From positions 1 through 39,733 of the IMG/VR virus record IMGVR_UViG_3300024264_000077: DNA of 39,733 nt; one strand, 5' to 3'. The notes under the pieces are model-generated. The model searched no databases and was not told the DNA's origin. It worked only from the letters and a program-made list of their open reading frames with translations. The number at the start of each line of letters is the position of its first letter. The stretch's first letter is position 1. Made by a program: the position numbers and the translations under genes. The stretch is from a virus. Below are positions 15,737 through 25,833 of the stretch, piece after piece.

Positions 15737-18700
15737 ATGGTTAACAATTGGAAAAATTTAAATTTCTTTGATAAGAATGGAAAGTATTATAATTTTGATT
15801 ATAATTCATCTGAAGATAAATGGTCAGGTTCTATTTACTTGCCTGAAGTATCTGTAGGTCTATTTGAAGTAGCACAATTATTTATACTTGAAGAATTTGT
15901 TGATAAAAATACTAATACTAAAGCCTTTGGGTTTCCTCATGGTATAGAAGTACCAATAGGAACCACTGGGTCAACCAATGGTGTATGTAATTGGTTAGCA
16001 GAATGGCAAACATCAGACCCAACTGAAATTATGCTATTTCAATTCAATATGAATTTTAATAGTGGAACACAAACATCACTAGAGATGGAACCTGATGGTC
16101 CGCCTTTGCAGATTATTACAGAATTAGAAATACCTTTAGGTTATGATCCTTCCGAGACTGTTAGCCCAGATGGTTACATCATAACAGATGACATTACATC
16201 AGAGGCGCTACAAATTAATATAGCAATAAGAGCAGAGGCTGAAAATACATTTAAGCGAACTTTATTAATTAAGGATGATTGCACCGGTAATGTTATAGCT
16301 GAGATATTGGTATGGGGTGAAACTGTTTCTGAAGATGAGAGGCTTAAAGTTATGACTCAAAATATGGGTTATAATATTTTAGAATCTGATAGTGATATAT
16401 TTAGAAATACAAATATTAAAGAATTGCTTCCTAATTTTGAAGAAGTAAATCTAAAGAGAAAAGAGATAATGATGGAGGGTAGTAATATTTACCCTTTCAT
16501 AGGTTCTTATAAAGGTTTAATAAATGCTATTAAGTTTTTTGGATATGATACTTTACAGGTAAAAGAATTTTGGAAAAACGTAGATGCAAATTCTACTATG
16601 TTTGGTAAATACATTCAGAGTAATAATATTGCTCTTTTTGATCCTAAGGTTCAGTTTAATGATAAGTCAATAACACTACCTAATAAAAGATTTAGAAAAA
16701 CTAGTTTATTTAGCTTAGTGTATAGGATTAATGAAATAGTACCAGATAAGTATGATATAGAAGACTTACCTATAACTGAGGAGAATTTTGATTTTACTAT
16801 TGAAGAAATTTTAATTAAGCTGTTTGGATTAAAGAAAAAATTAGAAAATGAATTTTTACCACTTAATGCTAGAATAAAGGATATTACTGGAGAGGCTGAC
16901 TTTTTTGGTTTACTTGAGGTTGTAAATACAATAAGTAGAAATGATAAGAGAGAAATAATAGCAGGAATAGATACTAACTTTAAGTTGTCTACCAGTGATT
17001 GTATTTATATGGAAGACTTAAGATCATTTAGTCAATTTTGCTTAGCATCAGAAGCTATAGTTGATATAGCAATTATAAATTATTGTAATGCATTTATTGC
17101 GCCTATATCATCAGCAGTTGGAATTGGTAGAAATTTGTTACTCGGTCCTATTACAGCAGGAGATGTTTATCCACCTTCACCAATTGGCCCTGATCTTAAT
17201 GGACCTTTAGGTAATCCTAGTGACGGTTCTAACTATAAAGTTGGAGATTTGGCAGATGCGTTCCTTGCATATTTTACTAGGTACGCGCCTAAGTTAAGTA
17301 AAGTAGGTGCATGGCCTGATGGTGAATCTTCTTATTACTTACCTGATAAACCTGATATACCTGTAGGTGCTATGACTGTTTTAGAAAATACTTCATTTGA
17401 TAATATAACTTGGAATAATGTAGACTCTACATGGAATCAATTAAATGATGCAAATAAATTTTTTACATTTGATATTGATCCACAAGGTATTTTTGTTGGG
17501 GATGTATTTACTGTTACTGACCCAGAAACAAATACTGGTGCTACTTATACGGCTATGTTAGGTGATACTGATACTGATGTAAGAAACGCTTTGTATGATC
17601 AATTAATAAATTTAAAAACTACATTCACTGACCCATGGTTATTTTGGGATATTACAAAGGAGAGTGGTGTTACTGGTGATGTTGTAAGGTTATTTGGTCA
17701 AAACGTTGATAGACTAAAAGTTACTTGTGAATCTTCTGTTGGTTCAGTGCTGTTATTTAGCCAATTACCTGGGGAGACATTATTTACCTGGGAAGGTATT
17801 GAGAGAGGGAACTTTGATGAAATAGAATGGACTATTTATAAAGATGCTACTGACGTTTCACCTTCTTATTATAGAGTGTTCAGAGGACCTATATCTCAGT
17901 ATAATAAATTACCGATAATATTACCGTATGTTGGTTTATATAGTGTAGAAATGAAGTTATTTGATCTATATAACAATATATCGTCCAATGTAAAGACTGA
18001 TTTTATTTGTGTAGAAAGTAGAGAGGTAGAATATTCTGGATGGTATCAATCTAGAAAAGCAAATTATACTTGGAATAGTGAATCTAAATATTTATGGAAT
18101 GATTATGGGTCATTATGGAATTTACCAATTGAACCTTCTATAACATGGGCAGATGAAACACCAAGCCTATATTCCTCGTTAGATAGAGTTAATGCTATTC
18201 TTAATAACTTTGGTTTAGGTAGTTCCCCGGATTTTCAATTATTAAATTATCAAGATGATGGTAAAGCTAGTTTTAGTGGACCTTATAGATGGGATAATTT
18301 AAACACGGGTGGATGGAATGATACTTATCATTTATGGTGGGATATGACAAGTACTACTGGTGATACACCAGCGTTCTTTCAGTTTAAAGAAGTTATTCCA
18401 GAAACCTATTTGAGAATAACCGATGCGAATGGCGAAACAGCAGAACACTTTTTTAGTTCAACAACCAATACATTAGCTGAAGCAGCATCAGGTTTAAATA
18501 CTAGTAAAAATAGAATTATTAATAAATATATTTACAATGTAGTATATGATGCATCTAGTAATGAAAAATTTATTCAAGCAGTCTGCAGGTATTTTGGGGT
18601 ACATGGTGACTGGAAGTATATTGATATAGTACATGCAAATGGAGATAGAGCATGTCCTACTACTGGTGTAACAGGGGTGCCTTTCCCAACTGGTGATGAT

Positions 18701-19027
18701 GACTGTCCTAGTTTAATTTATAGAAAAGGTTTGCATAAAGCAAGTAATCCTACGTGGAATACTGCTAAGTTTATTAATGACGGTAAGACACTCCCAAAAA
18801 TGTCTTGGTTAATGTTTGTTTATGATAAATGTAAGATACCTGGTAAAAATAAACCTAGGTGGATTATTAAGAATACAACTAACTCAAACATAGCTGATAT
18901 ATATTTTGAGAGTAAATACTTAACATATCTGTTTAAGGAATCTGGTAAATACGAGATCACCCTTGAACTTACAGATACGAATGGGAATAAATATAAAAAG
19001 GATAGAAATATCCTAGTAATAAAATAG
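15737..19027 (+). CDS. Large baseplate wedge protein, probable gp7 counterpart, 1096 aa
   Basis: The position after gp6 and the size (T4 gp7 has 1032 residues) point to a gp7-type wedge protein. The N-terminus is beta-rich. Residues about 240-330 include EGSNIYPFIGSYKGLINAIK and FFGYDTLQVKEFWKNVDA, a passage common in phage baseplate proteins that organise the wedge. Several short Trp-containing repeats (about 555-850) suggest beta-sandwich insertions. The last 70 residues (SWLMFVYDKCKIPGKNKPRW; YLTYLFKESGKYEITLELTD) resemble a PKD/Ig-like domain. Insertion domains of this sort often vary between phages. Assignment rests on context plus fold pattern, not on a strict motif. Confidence 0.75.
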   Translation: MVNNWKNLNFFDKNGKYYNFDYNSSEDKWSGSIYLPEVSVGLFEVAQLFILEEFVDKNTNTKAFGFPHGIEVPIGTTGSTNGVCNWLAEWQTSDPTEIMLFQFNMNFNSGTQTSLEMEPDGPPLQIITELEIPLGYDPSETVSPDGYIITDDITSEALQINIAIRAEAENTFKRTLLIKDDCTGNVIAEILVWGETVSEDERLKVMTQNMGYNILESDSDIFRNTNIKELLPNFEEVNLKRKEIMMEGSNIYPFIGSYKGLINAIKFFGYDTLQVKEFWKNVDANSTMFGKYIQSNNIALFDPKVQFNDKSITLPNKRFRKTSLFSLVYRINEIVPDKYDIEDLPITEENFDFTIEEILIKLFGLKKKLENEFLPLNARIKDITGEADFFGLLEVVNTISRNDKREIIAGIDTNFKLSTSDCIYMEDLRSFSQFCLASEAIVDIAIINYCNAFIAPISSAVGIGRNLLLGPITAGDVYPPSPIGPDLNGPLGNPSDGSNYKVGDLADAFLAYFTRYAPKLSKVGAWPDGESSYYLPDKPDIPVGAMTVLENTSFDNITWNNVDSTWNQLNDANKFFTFDIDPQGIFVGDVFTVTDPETNTGATYTAMLGDTDTDVRNALYDQLINLKTTFTDPWLFWDITKESGVTGDVVRLFGQNVDRLKVTCESSVGSVLLFSQLPGETLFTWEGIERGNFDEIEWTIYKDATDVSPSYYRVFRGPISQYNKLPIILPYVGLYSVEMKLFDLYNNISSNVKTDFICVESREVEYSGWYQSRKANYTWNSESKYLWNDYGSLWNLPIEPSITWADETPSLYSSLDRVNAILNNFGLGSSPDFQLLNYQDDGKASFSGPYRWDNLNTGGWNDTYHLWWDMTSTTGDTPAFFQFKEVIPETYLRITDANGETAEHFFSSTTNTLAEAASGLNTSKNRIINKYIYNVVYDASSNEKFIQAVCRYFGVHGDWKYIDIVHANGDRACPTTGVTGVPFPTGDDDCPSLIYRKGLHKASNPTWNTAKFINDGKTLPKMSWLMFVYDKCKIPGKNKPRWIIKNTTNSNIADIYFESKYLTYLFKESGKYEITLELTDTNGNKYKKDRNILVIK

Positions 19028-19034
19028 AAAAGAA

Positions 19035-19679
19035 ATGGCAATTAGCGTAACAGAAATTCTTGGAACAGATTCTTTATCAGGATCCAGACTAGTATTGAAT
19101 GATAACTTCAATATTTTGACCAGTGAAATCAATGCAATGGAGGTTTACTTTAACCCTACGGCTGGTACTATCACTAACCTTAACGATTTAAAAACTGAAT
19201 CATTAAGAGTAGGATTAAGTACCATCTTATTAGATGTTAATGCTTCCACGTTTGATATTTTAACCAATGTTAACATGACAGGTAACCTAAACCTTAATGG
19301 TGGAGGTTTAATTAGAAATGATGTAGATCCACAAACATTAAACGATGGGTTTGCAACAGGATCACCTGGTGTAATTACAGTTGGAACTAGTACTGCAGTA
19401 CCACCTTATTCAATTGAAAGGGTTGGTAATCAGACAGCAACAACGGTAACTATCCAACTTAATGATGGTTTAATAGGTCAAGAAATATTTTTTGTATATT
19501 CTGAAGCACAAACTGGTGTGATTAGTATTACCGGTGCAGTAACTCCATTAGTATTACCAGGTGGTACTAAGGTTGAGTTAGATGCCCAAGGTAAATCTGC
19601 TCACTTACTTTGTGTGGATGATGGTACAGGAAATGGGGTTTGGTTCTTAGTAGGTGGAACTGGGTATACAATAAGTTAA
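19035..19679 (+). CDS. Short fibre or baseplate-periphery protein, 214 aa
   Basis: The N-terminus (EILGTDSLSGSRLVLNDNFN) is a virion-docking-like motif also seen in the fibre gene at 30460. A middle section has short beta repeats (FDILTNVNMTGNLNLNGGG) typical of a triple beta-helix. The C-terminal domain (about 110-214) is a beta-rich head. The start follows the wedge gene by 7 bases. I infer a trimeric adaptor or short fibre such as the gp9/gp10/gp11 group of T4, but the specific equivalent is not determinable. Confidence 0.7.
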   Translation: MAISVTEILGTDSLSGSRLVLNDNFNILTSEINAMEVYFNPTAGTITNLNDLKTESLRVGLSTILLDVNASTFDILTNVNMTGNLNLNGGGLIRNDVDPQTLNDGFATGSPGVITVGTSTAVPPYSIERVGNQTATTVTIQLNDGLIGQEIFFVYSEAQTGVISITGAVTPLVLPGGTKVELDAQGKSAHLLCVDDGTGNGVWFLVGGTGYTIS

Positions 19680-19697
19680 TAAAAAGAAAAACAATAC

Positions 19698-21812
19698 ATG
19701 GCAACGACGCCTTTAATTAAAACGCCGCAGGCTGATGGGGGTACATTTTATACCTTCTCTTCATCTGCACGAGATCTGTCAAAGACACTTAACAATGATG
19801 AGACTAAGTTGGTCTTTTCTAAGTTTGTGTGTTTAAATATACCAGATTTTGATAAGTTAGATCCTAATACTTTTAGTAATTACGAGAACTATATGCAATT
19901 TGATACTATTGATGGTATGATTGCAAGCGGTGGGCTAAAAGGAGACCCTAATGTTAATTTTACTGAGAGTCTTCAGAATTACGCGTTAAATTTAGAAGAA
20001 TTGATTATTAGCGATACTTCTTATGATAATACCTTACAGCGATCTGTTGCCGAAAGAGTATTCTTTAAATGGTTAAAAGAGACGGGTGCAATGAGGTACC
20101 GTGCTGCTACTAATCTTGAAAAGAATCCTGGTGTAACAAGACCATTATTTGTTGAAGAAGATGAAATAAAAACAGGACCAAAGCAATATAGAAGAGTAGT
20201 ACAGTACGTAGGAGATATTGATATTGTAAATAATGTAGATAAAGCAGGCGAAGCTTATACAGAACTTTATATTAATGTACCTACTGAGGTTGGTGGAACT
20301 CCTACTATTTTATTTGATTCTATATCAGATGCTAATTATCAACCTAGTTTAAAAATACAAGGTAAAGACGAATTTATTTTAGGTCGTAATGCAAGCACGG
20401 TACAACCACAAGGTTTAAGCATCAACGCGTTTTATGATTATGATCAACCGCTTGCGGGTGGCGGTCCTGCAGGTTATACTGATCCTAATGCAAATTGGAT
20501 GGATGAATCAACTCCACCGACAACAGTAGATTCTTATTTTACGGAACCTGTTACTTTCTTAAATCCTATTAATATAAACATACAAAAATATCCTGCGGAT
20601 TATGGTAGCCCTGCTGGATTTAATGGGTCTGCTTATGTTAGATCAGAGTTAGATGGTATTTCAATTGACTTTACTCCTAATGATTATGAACAGATTGTAA
20701 CCGATCCTACTATTTCTACTATTGCACAATTTAACGGAACTGATTTAGCAAGCACGTTTGAATTTAACGCAGTATTAATATACTATGATTTAGTAGATAC
20801 TAGCAATACAGCAAATACCGTAACTAACTTATATGGAATTTTACTTGTAGATAATATTACCCCTACCACAGATGGTGGGTATATTCAAAGATACCCTAAA
20901 TATAAACCTAATAAAGTTACAGGACAAAATGGAAATAGTTATGGATTTAAAATCAATTTACGATTTGATGCTTCACCAGGATCGGCTGGCATCGATACAA
21001 TCGTTAATGACTATAATACATTTTCAATGCAGCTCTTCAGTGAAGCAACAGCTCAATTACAAGAATCTGCAAAAATATTCCAAACACAGCAATTAGAAAT
21101 ATCTACGTTGGATCAAAAGGTTCAAACATTAGAAAATCAAATTACTAATGTTGCTGATGTTACTTCATTACAAGCACAAATTACCAGTGTACAAGATCAA
21201 CTTGAGGCTGCTAATCTTGCTTTTGCTAATGATACAGTTTTACTTGATTTAATTGCTAATAATTCTGATGAGATACAATCAATAGCAAACGGTAATGTAC
21301 CTATTAGCTTACAATATAATACGGATGTAGTTAGACAAGGTACCGGTATTACAGTAGATACTAATACACCTAATTTAATTACCATTTCTTTGGCAACACA
21401 GGAGTATAGTTTTATGGTACCTATTAATAAGGACCAAATACAAATAACACAAATTAATCCATTAAATTTAAATCAAGCTGTACCACAAGTATTTACTGAG
21501 CTTAGGACATATACTAATATGCTAAGATTAGATACTGTGAATGAGGCAGGTGGAGATTTAAATATTTATGTAAATGATACTGGTATACAGTGGAAAACAG
21601 GACAAACATTAAGACTAGCATTTAATACTACTTTAGATATAGGGTCAAGAAATATAAGAGTATGGACAGACGCACCAAGTAGGCTTAATAATGGTTCTTA
21701 TGGAATGTCTATGGGAGTAGTACAAAATGCGGAGATAACATCTAGACCTATCATAGAATTTATATGTACTGAGCAAGGTGTTCTTAATTTCGTATATGAT
21801 GTAATTAAATAA
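19698..21812 (+). CDS. Fibre/baseplate-periphery protein with coiled coil, 704 aa
   Basis: Residues 1-430 are beta-rich with Pro/Gly turns. A coiled coil follows at about 442-515: the heptad-like series LFSEATAQLQESAKIFQTQQ, LEISTLDQKVQTLENQITNV, TSLQAQITSVQDQLEAANLA. The C-terminal 180 residues form another beta-rich domain that begins after VPISLQYNTDVVRQGTGITV. Such an arrangement suits a trimeric baseplate outer protein or fibre base. I do not recognise the end domains. It lies between two other fibre-type genes with short A-rich gaps (AATAAAAAGAAAAACAATAC). Confidence 0.72.
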   Translation: MATTPLIKTPQADGGTFYTFSSSARDLSKTLNNDETKLVFSKFVCLNIPDFDKLDPNTFSNYENYMQFDTIDGMIASGGLKGDPNVNFTESLQNYALNLEELIISDTSYDNTLQRSVAERVFFKWLKETGAMRYRAATNLEKNPGVTRPLFVEEDEIKTGPKQYRRVVQYVGDIDIVNNVDKAGEAYTELYINVPTEVGGTPTILFDSISDANYQPSLKIQGKDEFILGRNASTVQPQGLSINAFYDYDQPLAGGGPAGYTDPNANWMDESTPPTTVDSYFTEPVTFLNPININIQKYPADYGSPAGFNGSAYVRSELDGISIDFTPNDYEQIVTDPTISTIAQFNGTDLASTFEFNAVLIYYDLVDTSNTANTVTNLYGILLVDNITPTTDGGYIQRYPKYKPNKVTGQNGNSYGFKINLRFDASPGSAGIDTIVNDYNTFSMQLFSEATAQLQESAKIFQTQQLEISTLDQKVQTLENQITNVADVTSLQAQITSVQDQLEAANLAFANDTVLLDLIANNSDEIQSIANGNVPISLQYNTDVVRQGTGITVDTNTPNLITISLATQEYSFMVPINKDQIQITQINPLNLNQAVPQVFTELRTYTNMLRLDTVNEAGGDLNIYVNDTGIQWKTGQTLRLAFNTTLDIGSRNIRVWTDAPSRLNNGSYGMSMGVVQNAEITSRPIIEFICTEQGVLNFVYDVIK

Positions 21813-21836
21813 ATAATAAAAGAAAGACGAAAACTA

Positions 21837-24800
21837 ATGGCTGAAAATAATTCAATATCAACAATGTTACCGGAGCTTCTTAGACTTTTTAATAATTCAT
21901 TAGAGGGTTTTGAGAAGGTTAACCAAGCCATAACTTCTAGTAACGAATCTGTAACTATTAATATCCAAAATAATAATGGTACTAATTCAAGAGTTACTAT
22001 ACCTAGTTTTGGTTTTCTAAAGAATTCAGTAGATAGGCTACAAACAAACATAGATACTATTACTAACGTAGGTGGGCAGAATAGCTCAATAAGATTAGCT
22101 GATGGTACGTTTAGAAAATTAGTATTAGCAAAATTACCAACAGAAGCATTAGATTTAACTTCTATAAATTCTATTGAAAATTTTAATGTTAAGCCTAATT
22201 GGTTTTTTGAAGAATTAATTAATCCACTATTATACATTTCATTTGATTTAACTGGCCAAGTACCTATAGATACGGAAAGAGCTATAATTCAAAGGTATAT
22301 ACTAAATACTAATACCCAGACCAAGATTGATTATTTTAATAATATATTTCAAGGTAGATCTGATATTGATTATAATGAGTTCTTGCAAAATATTGTCCAA
22401 AGAAATATTTCTTATGTATTAGATGAAGCGGTAGTTGATTTACCACCTAGAGTTAAAAGATACACTGGTAATTTTAGTGTACTAAGAATTTCAGATGCTA
22501 CAGTTACAGAGGAAATAAACGGTGTTAGTGTCACTTCACAAAGGAAACAATATAAACTAAATAAGATATTTTATACTGACTCAGAGGCCGATTTTGATGA
22601 TACTGTGCAACTCTCAGTAGGTGATAGTTTAGAAGTTATATCTAATCCTATTACAACAAGATATAGAGTTACAAAAGTAGACTCAAGTACTAACTCAGTT
22701 ATTGTAGAATTGGTTGAAGGGTTCGCGGCAATAAGAATTGGTGCCGATGTATTAAAAATTGCATCAACATTAGAAGATAATGTACAGGTAGATGTTACCG
22801 TGGGGTTTAATGAACGCTGTGTTACATTTGTTAAACCTATTGACCCAGACTCAAAAATACCTTCGGTTAATTGGTCCCCGGGAAGCGCGTTTTTTACTAA
22901 TACATTAACTACATTAAATGAAGCAGGTGTCCAACAGACGCTATCAGAATATTACCAACAAAGTGCTATTGACTTTGGGTCAATGTTGCTTTCGTTTGCT
23001 GATGATAGAATGCCTACAACTAGGGAAGGTGTAGCACCAAATGCACCAACACTTAATGATGGAGATTTTGGGGTAAAACTTATTAATGGTCAAGTAAGCG
23101 ATTCGCCTGCTATTATAGAACTTACGGATTTAAATAACCAAAAGAATACTATTGAATCAACACTTAAGGAATTAGATGGAGCTATTGCGCAGAGTAGAAC
23201 TAAAATACAGACAACGAATTATTCAACAGAGGTTGAACGTGATGCTGATGTAAATGCCTTACAAGGATTAGTAACCGAGAGATCATCACAGGGGGAATTG
23301 TATGCCTCGGTTGTAAAAGAAATAGATGCTAAGGCTAAAGATAATTCAGTATCAAGTATTTCACCTAAATATAGAGCAAGAGGATTCTGGGCAATGCCAG
23401 AAGAAAAGTCTACACCAGCCACAGGTACACAAGCAATTGTTAAATTTAAAACAAGATACCGTTATTTATCAAGTGATGGCGCAGCTAACCCAGTAGATCA
23501 ATTTAATTTTATTGATGGATCAGGAGTTAGCCAAGGTGCATTTTCAAATTATAATATTATAGACAGTGTACTAAGACCGAGGACTAAGGATAAAATAACT
23601 GGTGTTTATCAATGGGTTGAGCTAGACGCGGATAACGCTGATGCGGTTAATATTAATCAATTAGATATCCCAATAAGAAAAGGGGAGAAGGTTGAGGTAC
23701 AGGTTAAGTCTATATCTGAGGCAGGGTGGCCATCTAACCCATTAGAAAGTGATTGGTCAACAGCTATAATTATTCCATTTCCTGCAGATCTTAGTTCTGA
23801 TAATGCAGTTGAGGCTATAATTAATCAAAATCAACAAGACATTGCAAAAGTTTCATTAGAGGAAGATTTAAATGAATTAGGAATACAGCAACACTTAAGT
23901 AGTTCTTTTACTGCAAATGAAACATATTTTGCTCATTCATCTCCAGTGATTGCATCAGGGTTCTTATCAGAGAATCAAACGCCGATTGATCTATTTACTA
24001 AATTAACTGAAATGCAAAATCAATTAGATTTGTTTTCTGAAATCCTTGCAAATGCACAAGGAGAATTAGTAGTTACTTTAATTGATGATCAAGGTAACGT
24101 TACTAGTCTAAAGAGGAATTCAGTTACTAAAGTTTTTGCTGGTTTTTACTCACAAGAGGTTTCTAACCTGGATGATCCTAGAGGCGCTGTAATATCAAAA
24201 ACATTCTTTATTAACCTAGCAAACAGAGAACAGACTGGATTAAGGTTAATTTCTAGAATAGCAGGAAACAGACAAAGAATGGTTAAACAATCTGAGAATC
24301 CTACATATAGCGTTTCTGATGTAACTAGTGGTTCAACTATTTTACCAGCTACATATTCATGGTTAGATAATAGTTCAGTAAATCAAACAAATGGAAGATC
24401 AACATATTCTTCTGATGATGCTGATTATAACACTATTAGAAAATATGATTTAACTCCGTTACTTTTAACTAATCCAACAATTAATGGAAATTGGAAGTAT
24501 GGGCAAACAACATCATTAGCACCATTTCAATCTACACAAAATAAAAATCAATTTATAGCAAGTAGATTTAGTGACGTATCATCAGAAGAAAATTTCTATA
24601 GTTACATAAACCCAGTAGAGGCTAGTGGTAGCGGTGGCGATTTTACATTTAATTTGGATACTGCCGAAAACTTTTATGGTAGACCAACTGATACAGCATC
24701 ATCTATAGAAACCGAATTTATTTGGGGTGGTGGATTTGATGTAACTACAGGGTTACCTACTACATCTAGTGGTTATGGTACGGTTTCATTAAATGATAAT

Positions 24801-25781
24801 GTTCTGGAGGTACATACTTCTCACCCTATAATAACATCTATGGATGCGTTTAGAACTGCGTACATTAATGCTACTGGTGATACTGTTACACTAGGCCAAC
24901 CTGGTGATGCTATTACAGCAGCACAAGCAAATTGTACAACATCAGGTAATGGAACTGCGAATGTTATGTTTAGACAATCTAAATTTATGCCATTACAATC
25001 TGACCAAGACCTCGGTAAACTACAAGCTATTTATTTAAATGAAGATGTTATAGATTTAATAACACTTGCTTCTACACCACCATTGGCTGGCCAAACATGG
25101 ACATCTGGACAAACAATATCAGCAAGCCCTAGTATAGTTGCAATTGGCCCATTAGCTAATCCTACAAATCCTAACTTAGTTAATGATGGAAAAGGATATG
25201 AAAGGAATGTTAAAAATTCATTTGAAACATTTGATCAATATACATTAGGAAAGAAATCATGTGGATCGTATTTATTTTTATCTGCTGATGATCATCAAAG
25301 TCTACAGATGCAAGGAGATTCAATACAATCATCTGCTATAATAGGCTTTGGGCAACAAAACTCTGTAAATATTCCAATGGTGTTTCAATATAGAATGACC
25401 GATTATTTCGGAACAGGAACAGGTTCAGAGGGTGGATTAGGAAACATTGCTGGTGATACTACACAGGCAACTGTAAATCTTACTTATGCCAAGAAAATAG
25501 GGTTTGATATATTTCCTAATAATCAAGATGTTTATCAATATGATATTGAAATATTTTCTAAGTATAGATCAGATAATCTTAACCTAGATGTATTCCCATC
25601 CAAAACCGTTACAAAAGGGTTAAATGATTTAGAGAAAGTATTAACTAAATTAAGTCCGACTGTTACTGCTACTAAAGTTAACCAAGTGGTTAGACGAGGC
25701 GGCGGAGGTGGAGCCGGAGGTGGAGGTGGAATGACCAGAGGGTTTGCAACAGAAAGTGATAACAGCGGAAACTTCCTGTAA
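21837..25781 (+). CDS. Large fibre/baseplate protein with FN3-like section and Gly-rich end, 1314 aa
   Basis: The N-terminus is helical (TMLPELLRLFNNSLEGFEKV). Residues about 440-510 contain a charged helix pair. Residues about 520-650 look like a fibronectin-type sandwich (AIVKFKTRYRYLSSDGAAN; GEKVEVQVKSISEAGWPSNP). The remaining 600 residues are beta-rich, ending in a Gly stretch at 1288-1298 (RRGGGGGAGGGGGMTRGF). The Gly run may make a flexible tip or cross-contact. No enzymatic motif was seen. Size, repeats and context point to a tail-fibre or baseplate-periphery protein of unknown specificity. Confidence 0.72.
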   Translation: MAENNSISTMLPELLRLFNNSLEGFEKVNQAITSSNESVTINIQNNNGTNSRVTIPSFGFLKNSVDRLQTNIDTITNVGGQNSSIRLADGTFRKLVLAKLPTEALDLTSINSIENFNVKPNWFFEELINPLLYISFDLTGQVPIDTERAIIQRYILNTNTQTKIDYFNNIFQGRSDIDYNEFLQNIVQRNISYVLDEAVVDLPPRVKRYTGNFSVLRISDATVTEEINGVSVTSQRKQYKLNKIFYTDSEADFDDTVQLSVGDSLEVISNPITTRYRVTKVDSSTNSVIVELVEGFAAIRIGADVLKIASTLEDNVQVDVTVGFNERCVTFVKPIDPDSKIPSVNWSPGSAFFTNTLTTLNEAGVQQTLSEYYQQSAIDFGSMLLSFADDRMPTTREGVAPNAPTLNDGDFGVKLINGQVSDSPAIIELTDLNNQKNTIESTLKELDGAIAQSRTKIQTTNYSTEVERDADVNALQGLVTERSSQGELYASVVKEIDAKAKDNSVSSISPKYRARGFWAMPEEKSTPATGTQAIVKFKTRYRYLSSDGAANPVDQFNFIDGSGVSQGAFSNYNIIDSVLRPRTKDKITGVYQWVELDADNADAVNINQLDIPIRKGEKVEVQVKSISEAGWPSNPLESDWSTAIIIPFPADLSSDNAVEAIINQNQQDIAKVSLEEDLNELGIQQHLSSSFTANETYFAHSSPVIASGFLSENQTPIDLFTKLTEMQNQLDLFSEILANAQGELVVTLIDDQGNVTSLKRNSVTKVFAGFYSQEVSNLDDPRGAVISKTFFINLANREQTGLRLISRIAGNRQRMVKQSENPTYSVSDVTSGSTILPATYSWLDNSSVNQTNGRSTYSSDDADYNTIRKYDLTPLLLTNPTINGNWKYGQTTSLAPFQSTQNKNQFIASRFSDVSSEENFYSYINPVEASGSGGDFTFNLDTAENFYGRPTDTASSIETEFIWGGGFDVTTGLPTTSSGYGTVSLNDNVLEVHTSHPIITSMDAFRTAYINATGDTVTLGQPGDAITAAQANCTTSGNGTANVMFRQSKFMPLQSDQDLGKLQAIYLNEDVIDLITLASTPPLAGQTWTSGQTISASPSIVAIGPLANPTNPNLVNDGKGYERNVKNSFETFDQYTLGKKSCGSYLFLSADDHQSLQMQGDSIQSSAIIGFGQQNSVNIPMVFQYRMTDYFGTGTGSEGGLGNIAGDTTQATVNLTYAKKIGFDIFPNNQDVYQYDIEIFSKYRSDNLNLDVFPSKTVTKGLNDLEKVLTKLSPTVTATKVNQVVRRGGGGGAGGGGGMTRGFATESDNSGNFL

Positions 25782-25833
25782 CATTTAATTTTCATTACCT
25801 TCATGGTGAATAAATAAAAAAAGTGAAACTTAA

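Noticed and set aside
21698-22237. Antisense open frame of 179 codons across two + strand genes
   Set aside because: Both + strand frames are continuous, protein-like and in the operon direction; the antisense reading is low complexity and has no neighbours on its strand.
25535-25804. Antisense frame with a poly-proline stretch
   Set aside because: The Pro run is just the complement of the Gly codons of the 1314-residue protein.
25782-25833. Hairpin TTCATTACC...GGTGAA as a terminator
   Set aside because: Short, interrupted and without a T-run; the following gene has no promoter-like motif, so read-through is likely.
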